NCBI GenBank assembly: GCA_017964745.1 | Contig: JAGCRJ010000078.1 | Coordinates: 1-5,339, forward strand | Source: Lachnospiraceae bacterium | Lineage (GTDB): Bacteria > Bacillota > Clostridia > Lachnospirales > Lachnospiraceae | Direction: 5' to 3' | Length of the DNA: 5,339 nucleotides | Shown here: one piece after another, positions 1 through 5,099 of the stretch | Layout: every line of letters starts with the position of its first letter | Position numbering within the stretch: position 1 is the stretch's first letter | Notes under the pieces: model-generated | What the model saw: only the letters and a program-made list of their open reading frames with translations | The model's database searches: none | Told to the model about the DNA's origin: nothing | Translations under genes and position numbers: made by a program

Positions 1-2
1 AT

Positions 3-125
3 GAGGTCCAATTGTCCGGTGATGTGGCGTTTGAAGATCCGTACGCTCATAAGACTCAGGAATATTGCGAACCCATAGATGATGATCTTACGCTTTCAGG
101 CTCCGTTGAAATATATGAAACCTGA
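3..125 (+). CDS. 3' end of an unidentified protein gene (5' truncated)
   Basis: An open frame enters from the left edge and runs 40 codons to a TGA at 123-125. It is read as coding because the codons resemble those of the neighbours (GAT, GAA, CTT, ATA), the frame is free of stops, and it ends 25 nt before the radical SAM gene. The visible tail is acidic, has a single Cys at visible residue 22 (TGC 66-68), and contains two similar beta-strand-like pieces, VQLSGDVAFED and LTLSGSVEIYE, about 22 residues apart. I do not recognise the family. Its position makes it a possible partner or substrate of the radical SAM enzyme, but nothing in the tail proves that. A competing frame from the ATG at position 1 ends at 78, gives an Arg-rich composition, and looks less natural. 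Confidence 0.5.
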   Translation, partial: EVQLSGDVAFEDPYAHKTQEYCEPIDDDLTLSGSVEIYET

Positions 126-150
126 ACCCGTTATTGAATTATAAAACTGT

Positions 151-1212
151 ATGAATCTGACATTACATCTTACCGACAACTGCAACATGGACTGTGCATA
201 CTGCCTTCGCGAAAAGTGTCCGAAGGATATGTCTGAGGAAGTCCTTTATAAGGCCTGCGATCTTGCGTTCTCCAAAGGACTTAGAGCAGGTCTTTGTTTT
301 TTCGGCGGTGAACCGCTGCTTAAGAAGGATCTGATATATAAGGCTCTTGATTATTGCGAAGAAAAGTCTGAGCAGACCGGTATCCGTTTCGACTGCAAGA
401 TGACGACCAACGGATCCCTTCTTGATGAGGAGTTCCTTAAGAGAGCTGCAAAGGCAAATCTTGGGATCGGTCTTTCTTTTGACGGAACGGCACAGGATGT
501 ATGCAGGGTTTTTAAGGATGGAAGACCGACTTCATCCGTGGTAGAGGAGAAAGCAAAGCTTCTGCTTAAATACATTCCCGAAGCAACTGCGCTTGCAACC
601 ATCGCTCCTCAGGCGGTTCCCTATTATTCGGAGTCTGTCAGATATCTTCATGAGCTTGGATTTAAGCATATATCCCTTGTTATAGCTTACGGTGCTAAAG
701 TTAACTGGACGGATGAAGACCTTGACCTGCTTAGAACGGAACTTGAAAAGACCTGCGACTACATTAAGGAACTGTTCATAAAGGGCGATAAGATATTTGT
801 AGGTCCCATATATTCCAAGATAGGCGAATGCATCAGGGACAAGAATCCTGCGGAGAAGTGTCATCTGGGTGTAAGGCAGATGCCTGTGACTCCGGGCGGT
901 GAACTGTATCCCTGTACTTCTTTTATCGGGGATGCCGACTACCTTCTCGGAAATGTCTATGACGGAGTCAATGATGCCAAGCTGATAGAGATCGCACAGA
1001 GAGCGTCCACACCTTCAACCTGTATCGGCTGCGATCTTGTAAAGCGTTGTACCAATTCCTGCGGATGTGCCAACAGGATGAACACCGGACATGAGAACGA
1101 GGTCTCACCCCTTCAGTGTACATACGAGAGAATGCTGATCGAGATCAGCGATGCCCTCGGCGAGGAACTCTACAACATGGATCCCGCAAGATTTGCGAAG
1201 GAGTTCGCGTGA
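151..1212 (+). CDS. Radical SAM/SPASM-domain protein, probable peptide or protein maturase
   Basis: Cytosolic iron-sulfur enzyme of the radical SAM superfamily, 353 aa. The CxxxCxxC motif that holds the SAM-binding 4Fe-4S cluster is at C11, C15 and C18, only ten residues from the start. It is followed by the GGEP motif (G52-P55), TTNG (85-88) and SFDG (109-112), all typical of the SPASM maturase branch. The C-terminal SPASM region has C237, C255, then Cx2Cx5Cx3C (C291, C294, C300, C304), C306 and C323, enough for two auxiliary clusters. Relatives include anaerobic sulfatase maturases and enzymes that modify ribosomally made peptides. There is no N-terminal peptide-recognition (PqqD-like) domain. 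The substrate is unknown. The ATG at 151 is the first start after an in-frame TAA at 142, and the next Met (M13) lies inside the cluster motif. No clear Shine-Dalgarno is seen, so translation may be coupled to the upstream frame. Family assignment is firm; the maturase role is inference. Confidence 0.95.
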   Translation: MNLTLHLTDNCNMDCAYCLREKCPKDMSEEVLYKACDLAFSKGLRAGLCFFGGEPLLKKDLIYKALDYCEEKSEQTGIRFDCKMTTNGSLLDEEFLKRAAKANLGIGLSFDGTAQDVCRVFKDGRPTSSVVEEKAKLLLKYIPEATALATIAPQAVPYYSESVRYLHELGFKHISLVIAYGAKVNWTDEDLDLLRTELEKTCDYIKELFIKGDKIFVGPIYSKIGECIRDKNPAEKCHLGVRQMPVTPGGELYPCTSFIGDADYLLGNVYDGVNDAKLIEIAQRASTPSTCIGCDLVKRCTNSCGCANRMNTGHENEVSPLQCTYERMLIEISDALGEELYNMDPARFAKEFA

Positions 1213-1244
1213 CTTGCGATCTGCGGTGAAATTTAATGAAAATT

Positions 1245-1272
1245 TAGTGGCGTATATACGCCACTATTTTTT
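1245..1272 (+). terminator. Intrinsic terminator after the radical SAM gene (perfect palindrome plus T-run)
   Basis: Positions 1245-1266 form a perfect 22-bp palindrome: TAGTGGCGTAT followed by its exact reverse complement. A run of six T follows at 1267-1272. In RNA this folds into a GC-containing stem of about 9 bp with a small UAUA loop and a U-tract, the standard form of a Rho-independent terminator. It lies 32 nt after the radical SAM stop. A short A-rich stretch on the other side (1239-1242) gives weak potential in the opposite direction, but no minus-strand gene is seen that would need it. Confidence 0.85.
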
Positions 1273-1277
1273 ATAAT
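1272..1277 (+). promoter_or_regulatory. Candidate -10 box (TATAAT) for the pcp-like/rpiA operon
   Basis: A perfect TATAAT sits just after the terminator T-run and would place the transcription start near 1284, about 24 nt before the preferred start codon at 1308. The matching -35 window (near 1249-1254, GGCGTA) falls inside the palindrome and does not resemble TTGACA, and there is no extended -10 TG. The call rests on the -10 and its position only. If real, the palindrome would cover the -35 region. Confidence 0.4.
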
Positions 1278-1298
1278 ATTAATGATATGGATGAGCGT

Positions 1299-1302
1299 GG
1301 AG
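1299..1302 (+). promoter_or_regulatory. Ribosome binding site deciding the pcp-like start
   Basis: GGAG lies 5 nt before the ATG at 1308. The alternative in-frame ATG at 1287 has only AT-rich sequence before it and would be almost leaderless if the TATAAT at 1272 is used. This favours the shorter 153-aa protein starting MKKTLYVGF. Confidence 0.7.
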
Positions 1303-1307
1303 TTGAG

Positions 1308-1769
1308 ATGAAAAAAACACTTTATGTCGGCTTTAAAGGAAAGAATAATTCTTCCGGTATGTTGGCGGAAAGAATATCTCCGGATCATCTGCTTCTGACT
1401 AATTCCTTTGCCGGACTTAAGAGGGATATCGATTCCGTTTCCGGGGAATATGATCACATCGTCATGTTCGGAGTCGATAAGAATCTGATATCATCCGTGA
1501 GGATTGAGAGAACGGCATTTTCGAACGGTGAAAGGAAAACATCCCGTTTGGATCCTGAAATGATAGCGGATGCTTTGAATACCGCAGGAATACAAACGCT
1601 TATATCCGATAAGCCGACTGCATATTTATGTAACGAAGCTTACCTGCACTTGCTGGAGAAGTACTCTGGCAGAGCGATCCTGATACATATTCCTACTATC
1701 AAATACGCAGATGATGCTTTTATGGAAAAGCTAAATGACGAAAAAATATATTGTCAGGCATGCATGTAA
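1308..1769 (+). CDS. Short pyroglutamyl-peptidase I-like protein (peptidase family C15-like)
   Basis: Protein of 153 aa from the ATG at 1308, chosen because GGAG is well placed; an ATG at 1287 would add seven residues. Residues below are numbered from that longer form. It resembles pyrrolidone-carboxylate peptidase, a cytosolic cysteine peptidase that removes N-terminal pyroglutamate. The N-terminal strand LYVGF matches the family's LVTGF. IERTA (E74) matches the catalytic-Glu segment IERVA, AYLCNEAYLHLL (C115) matches the nucleophile segment FVCNHVMYGLL, and LIHIP (H134) matches FIHVP. All three triad positions are therefore kept. It is about 50 residues shorter than usual (around 200-215): the loop with DARIPDN and the C-terminal helix are missing or replaced, and it ends CQACM. 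It may be an active minimal enzyme or a related protein with another substrate. It is first gene of the cluster, 18 nt before rpiA. Confidence 0.72.
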   Translation: MKKTLYVGFKGKNNSSGMLAERISPDHLLLTNSFAGLKRDIDSVSGEYDHIVMFGVDKNLISSVRIERTAFSNGERKTSRLDPEMIADALNTAGIQTLISDKPTAYLCNEAYLHLLEKYSGRAILIHIPTIKYADDAFMEKLNDEKIYCQACM

Positions 1770-1778
1770 AAGGTGATT

Positions 1779-1782
1779 GGAG
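1779..1782 (+). promoter_or_regulatory. Ribosome binding site deciding the rpiA start
   Basis: GGAG lies 5 nt before the ATG at 1788. A GTG at 1773 is in frame upstream but has no Shine-Dalgarno, and the GGAG itself would fall within its coding sequence. The ATG at 1788 is therefore preferred. Confidence 0.75.
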
Positions 1783-1787
1783 CGAAA

Positions 1788-2471
1788 ATGAATAAGAAGA
1801 AAATCGCGGGTGAAAAAGCAGCGGAATATATAAAGGACGGAATGATTGTCGGTCTTGGAACGGGTTCAACCGCAAAGTATCTTGTGGCCAGAGTTGGAGA
1901 ACTGGTCCGCAGCGGCCTGAAAATAAAAGCCGTAGCCACTTCGAAAGCTACGGAAGAACAGGCGCGTGAGCTTGGCATTCCGTTACTTGATGTAAACGAT
2001 GTCGAATACATCGATATTGCCATAGACGGAGTCGATGAAATAGACGGTGAATTCAACGCCACAAAAGGCGGAGGCGGAGCGCTGTTTCGTGAAAAGATAG
2101 TTGCAAGCCTTGCTAAGGAAGTTATCTGGATTATGGATGACTCCAAACTTGTTGATCGGATCGGTGCATTTCCGCTGCCCGTAGAGATTCTTCCTTACGG
2201 ATATAAGGTTACCCTGCGCAGATTAAATGATCTCGGGTTAAATCCCGTCCTTAGGATGAAAGGTGATGAAGTGTATGTTACCGATAACGGAAATTACATA
2301 GCGGATCTTAATCTGACTAAACCTGCAGATGTGATCGATATAAAGAATAAATTGGATAATACCGTCGGTGTGCTTGAGACCGGACAGTTCTTGAAGATGT
2401 GCGACCGAATAGTAGTGGGCACGGACGACGGCGCAGTGGTTTATGAAGCGGCAAACGGAGCAGGGAAATGA
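1788..2471 (+). CDS. rpiA: Ribose-5-phosphate isomerase A
   Basis: Interconverts ribose 5-phosphate and ribulose 5-phosphate in the non-oxidative pentose phosphate pathway, in the cytosol, supplying ribose for nucleotides. The protein is 227 aa, the usual family size (E. coli 219). Diagnostic motifs are all present: GLGTGSTA (22-29) binds phosphate, TSKATEEQA (51-59) follows, IDGVDEID (79-86) gives D80 and D83, and KGGGGALFREKIVA gives K93 and E102. These align with E. coli D81, D84, K94 and E103, so the enzyme should be active. The start is the ATG at 1788 with GGAG 5 nt upstream; a GTG at 1773 would add five residues. It follows the pcp-like gene by 18 nt, and its TGA overlaps the next ATG (ATGA), pointing to one transcript and translational coupling. 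Confidence 0.97.
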   Translation: MNKKKIAGEKAAEYIKDGMIVGLGTGSTAKYLVARVGELVRSGLKIKAVATSKATEEQARELGIPLLDVNDVEYIDIAIDGVDEIDGEFNATKGGGGALFREKIVASLAKEVIWIMDDSKLVDRIGAFPLPVEILPYGYKVTLRRLNDLGLNPVLRMKGDEVYVTDNGNYIADLNLTKPADVIDIKNKLDNTVGVLETGQFLKMCDRIVVGTDDGAVVYEAANGAGK

Positions 2472-2845
2472 TAAAAGGAATACACCATATTTCGATGAAA
2501 TGTAATACAGAAGAAGAATTGTCCAAGGTAAAGGATTTTTATCTGTCGGTACTAGGACTTAAGATCATCCGTGAATGGCCAGGCGGGATCATGATAGATA
2601 CCGGGAACGGTCTGATTGAAATATTCACAAATGCCGAAGGTGAACGCAGGCTCGGAGCAATACGTCATTTTGCGTTGCTGACCGACAATGTTGACGAACT
2701 GACCGAAAAAGTTAGAAATGCAGGTTATGAAGTGATCGTGGAACCAAGCGACAAAGTGATCCGGTCCGATCCCGAGTATCCCATAAGAATGGCATTCTGC
2801 TTCGGACCTCTCGGAGAGCAGATAGAATTTTTTTGTGAGAGATGA
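2468..2845 (+). CDS. VOC-superfamily (glyoxalase/bleomycin-resistance fold) protein
   Basis: Cytosolic protein of 125 aa, one complete vicinal-oxygen-chelate domain made of two beta-alpha-beta-beta-beta modules. Module 1 opens with GIHHISM and continues FYLSVLGLKIIREW and LIEIF. Module 2 opens with IRHFALLTDNVDEL and continues AGYEV, FCFGPLGEQIEFF. The four expected metal ligands are visible: H7, E51, H67 and E120. PLGEQIEF matches the closing motif of glyoxalase I-like proteins (GPxGxxIEF). Such proteins include lactoylglutathione lyases, epimerases, dioxygenases and antibiotic-binding proteins, and sequence alone does not pick one. The ATG overlaps the rpiA stop by 4 nt, and a GGAG within the rpiA end (2457-2460) lies 7 nt upstream. 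A role in handling reactive sugar-derived metabolites fits the context but is inference. Confidence 0.92.
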   Translation: MIKGIHHISMKCNTEEELSKVKDFYLSVLGLKIIREWPGGIMIDTGNGLIEIFTNAEGERRLGAIRHFALLTDNVDELTEKVRNAGYEVIVEPSDKVIRSDPEYPIRMAFCFGPLGEQIEFFCER

Positions 2846-2857
2846 CATTGGTGAAAA

Positions 2858-3493
2858 ATGATTAAAGCTGTGGTTTTTGATCTGGGCGGGACACTTATGG
2901 AATATAAGAGGATGCCGCTCAACTGGGAAGAATTCTATTACAAAGGTTTTCAGAATGTCGGTACGGCAAACGGTCTGAATCTCACAGACGAAGAGATCAC
3001 CAGGGCTACGGAGATCTTGAAGAGCTATAATCCTCGAAACAGCGGAAGGGAAAATGAGATCGCTCCCGAAGTGATTTTTGAGGATGCAATATCCGGCTGG
3101 AAAGAAAAGCCTGATATCTCAAAACTCATAACAGATTTCTTTGACGGACTTACACTTGATGCGTGCATATTTGATCATTCAAAGGATCTGATCGGGGACT
3201 GCAAAACGAAAGGACTGTATGTGACATGCCTTACTGATCTTCCGAACGGAATGCCTGACAGGTTATTCCGAAATGCCATAACAGAACTGGAACCGCATTT
3301 TGATCTTTATGTCTCTTCTCAGATATGCGGTTACAGAAAACCCAACGCAAAGGGGATTGAATACATAGCAGATCACTTTGGAATCGACACATCGGAGATC
3401 CTGCTTGTCGGAGATGAGAAGAAGGACGAATTGACAGCAGAGAATGCAGGCTGCAGATTTAAATATATAAGTGAGTATCAGGGAAAGCAGTGA
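2858..3493 (+). CDS. HAD-superfamily hydrolase-like protein
   Basis: Cytosolic protein of 211 aa with the order of haloacid-dehalogenase-like motifs: motif I VVFDLGGTL (nucleophile D8), a helical cap at about 16-100, motif II VTCLTD (T126), motif III GYRKPNAKGIEYI (K161), and motif IV LLVGDEKKDELTAENAG (D186, D190). The usual second Asp of DxD, the acid/base in phosphatases, is Gly here (DLGGT). That variant is common in one HAD subgroup but makes strong phosphatase activity less certain. Motif IV has GDE where GDS is commoner. Substrate unknown; a sugar phosphate or other small phosphate is a guess from the neighbouring rpiA. The start is the ATG at 2858, 12 nt after the VOC stop, with GGTGA close upstream. 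It is the last gene of the tight cluster. Confidence 0.92.
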   Translation: MIKAVVFDLGGTLMEYKRMPLNWEEFYYKGFQNVGTANGLNLTDEEITRATEILKSYNPRNSGRENEIAPEVIFEDAISGWKEKPDISKLITDFFDGLTLDACIFDHSKDLIGDCKTKGLYVTCLTDLPNGMPDRLFRNAITELEPHFDLYVSSQICGYRKPNAKGIEYIADHFGIDTSEILLVGDEKKDELTAENAGCRFKYISEYQGKQ

Positions 3494-3619
3494 TTTTCGC
3501 TGTCAGTGAACTGGTGCTCTGGCCCAAATGAGGATGCTGGAGCCGACATGGATCAGTGGCTGACACTGGAGGGTTAACAAACAGGATAGACAATGGAATA
3601 CGAATGCTAGGAGCACAAC
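3494..3619 (+). other. Spacer between the HAD and DinB genes with an open in-frame remnant
   Basis: This 126-nt gap holds no recognised gene. The HAD frame stays open for 27 codons beyond its TGA, to a TAA at 3575-3577, with a protein-like tail ending NEDAGADMDQWLTLEG. It could be the decayed end of a lost gene. A small hairpin (CAGTG, 5-nt loop, CACTG; 3554-3568) has no T-run and is not a terminator. CTGACA at 3560-3565 and TTAACA at 3574-3579 resemble -35 boxes, but no good -10 follows at the right distance, so a promoter for the DinB gene is possible but not shown. Confidence 0.4.
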
Positions 3620-4336
3620 ATGGATAAAGAAACAATGATTTCAGCAATAAATTCAAAATTTGAGGAATTAAAAATAGCTCTTGAGGGCGATGAATTAATG
3701 AGGATCCGTGAGTTGACCTTGGACTTGCATGCAATGGTTCATCCTGCGGAAATATCCGGGAGAGATGAAAAGACCATAGCAGATTTTGTTTTGGATTATA
3801 TGATGAAGGGTAATCAAAATGAAATTGTTCAAAGGGAAACATGGGATACGGATTTGAAATACGCCGGTTCAAAAGCTGTTCCGTTATGCTGGCAGTTTTG
3901 GCATACATATAGGATAGAGGATTTGGTCAGCAACATACTGATGGAAAACGGCACTCAGATCTTTAATGACGATTGGCAGAAAAGAATCGGCTCATCTATA
4001 ACCGATACAGGAAATGCATTGGAACCTGATGAATTAGCTTCCTGGGCTAAAGGAATCAATGTAGAAGAATTACGTAAATATATGATGGAAGTTGGTAAGA
4101 ATACGCGTCGTATCTTATCAAACCTGTCCCTTGAACAGATTAAGCACATGGTGCCTGAGGAATGGGTAATGCGTATATTGGAAGAAGGTGGCGTGACAAC
4201 TGATTTCCGTTCTGTATGGCTGTTGGTATTCTGGGGACGACTGACAATTGGCGGAATGATCTTGACTCCGATGACATCGCATCACATGATGCACCTTCCG
4301 ACGGCGGTGGACCGGATCATTGAAAAAGAAGGCTGA
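3620..4336 (+). CDS. DinB-superfamily metalloprotein
   Basis: Protein of 238 aa, cytosolic, predicted all-helical, with no signal peptide. The segment PLCWQFWHTYRIEDLVSNIL (88-107) matches the second helix of DinB-fold proteins, where WHxxRxED carries the first metal-ligand His (H95). The C-terminal HHMMHL supplies the usual HxxxH pair (H221 and H225). The three-His site suggests a bound divalent metal. Known relatives (DinB, YfiT, bacillithiol and mycothiol S-transferases, maleylpyruvate isomerase) often act in thiol-dependent detoxification, but many have no known reaction. The first 85 residues are helical and charged, with H37 and H41 nearby. The start is secure: TAGGAG (3608-3613) lies 6 nt before the ATG. 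It stands 126 nt from the previous gene, so it may have its own promoter. Despite the name, it is unrelated to DNA polymerase IV. Confidence 0.8.
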   Translation: MDKETMISAINSKFEELKIALEGDELMRIRELTLDLHAMVHPAEISGRDEKTIADFVLDYMMKGNQNEIVQRETWDTDLKYAGSKAVPLCWQFWHTYRIEDLVSNILMENGTQIFNDDWQKRIGSSITDTGNALEPDELASWAKGINVEELRKYMMEVGKNTRRILSNLSLEQIKHMVPEEWVMRILEEGGVTTDFRSVWLLVFWGRLTIGGMILTPMTSHHMMHLPTAVDRIIEKEG

Positions 4337-4412
4337 TATTTCGATTTGCAGGGATTGCGCAAGCACGTTATTTTGGAATATATTGGGAAGATGCGAGTGA
4401 TAGGATTCATAT

Positions 4413-5069
4413 ATGAAGATAAAAACGATAGAAACTAAAGGAATTACATATATCGAGCCTGTTCCCGGAGCTACAACTGAGTGGTATTACGGCCTGGATT
4501 ATGAACACGGTGATCTTTATGAGGCCGAAGAACTTTTTAACGCTGGGCATACTGTAAAAGGAAGGGAGCTTTGCCTTGTTCATTATCCGGATGGGGAGGT
4601 TTTCTTTCCGGTTCCGAAGACACATGGGCATTATAGCGAGAAACCGGTATTCTTTGACGGCGGAATATATATTCTTGATGTGGATTTCCCGAATGGATTG
4701 ATCAGGATCATCAGATTCGACTGTAAAGATCATCAGGTGATCATTCATACGGAGCTTCCGCTTTCATCGGTGAAGGATTGTTATAATTTGCAGCTGCATA
4801 TCATCCCGCTTACGCTTTCGAGACAGAGTGGTAATGAATTGGATATTGTTTGGCCGGAGAAGGTCAGCATTTCCATGGAGGATCATGATTCTTTCTTTTT
4901 AAGGGATGGAGAGAAACTGTTCTTTAACAGATGGTTTGAAGAAGGGGAAGGCGTGGATTACAAGTACTGGGAGGAGACCATAGTTCGGGATCTTAATGGA
5001 AATGTAATTGAGATACTTTCCGGGGATGTAATGCAGATGGCAAACGGAGAACTGTGGCACTTGAAATAG
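4413..5069 (+). CDS. Unknown protein, beta-rich, possibly propeller-like
   Basis: Protein of 218 aa that I do not recognise. It is soluble, with no signal peptide or membrane segment, acidic, and rich in Trp, Tyr and Phe (for example WYYGLDYEHGDLY at 24-36). Six Asp-Gly or Asn-Gly turns followed by hydrophobic or aromatic strands are spaced through it (60-61, 82-83, 94-95, 165-166, 195-196, 211-212), as in DGEVFFPVP, DGGIYILDV and NGNVIEILSG. This suggests repeated beta-hairpins, perhaps a small propeller or beta-sandwich, but the fold is a guess. TAGGAT (4401-4406) lies 6 nt before the ATG and supports the start. It begins 76 nt after the DinB gene with no terminator in between, and ends 30 nt before the P-loop gene, so co-transcription is plausible. 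Coding is supported by length, codon use and the ribosome binding site. Confidence 0.85.
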   Translation: MKIKTIETKGITYIEPVPGATTEWYYGLDYEHGDLYEAEELFNAGHTVKGRELCLVHYPDGEVFFPVPKTHGHYSEKPVFFDGGIYILDVDFPNGLIRIIRFDCKDHQVIIHTELPLSSVKDCYNLQLHIIPLTLSRQSGNELDIVWPEKVSISMEDHDSFFLRDGEKLFFNRWFEEGEGVDYKYWEETIVRDLNGNVIEILSGDVMQMANGELWHLK

Positions 5070-5099
5070 ATCCTTAATAGAAAAGTGAAGATTTGAAAT

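Noticed and set aside
1..78. ATG at the first base opening a 25-codon frame.
   Set aside because: Arg-rich, atypical composition, no upstream sequence to judge a start, and the alternative frame at 3-125 looks more like coding sequence.
532..864. Minus-strand open frame opposite the radical SAM gene, with other antisense frames opposite rpiA, VOC, DinB and later genes.
   Set aside because: All lie opposite genes with clear motifs, none has a recognisable domain or ribosome binding site, and their low-complexity composition fits shadow frames.
3491..3493. TGA of the HAD gene considered as a selenocysteine codon.
   Set aside because: All HAD motifs lie before it, no Cys or Sec is expected at the HAD C-terminus, and no convincing SECIS-like hairpin follows directly; the small hairpin at 3554-3568 is too far and too weak.
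3494..3619. Spacer considered as a riboswitch, T-box or small RNA.
   Set aside because: No T-box core, no recognised aptamer motif, and only one 5-bp hairpin without a terminator.
4355..4362. TTGCGCAA palindrome between the DinB gene and the beta-rich gene.
   Set aside because: Only 8 bp, does not extend into a stem, and no T-run follows, so neither a terminator nor an operator can be supported.
4337..4438. The DinB frame also stays open past its TGA for 33 codons, to a TAA at 4436-4438, overlapping the next gene start.
   Set aside because: The stretch has no good start with a ribosome binding site, its last part overlaps a better-supported gene in another frame, and an opening of this length is expected by chance. 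The residues show no motif.
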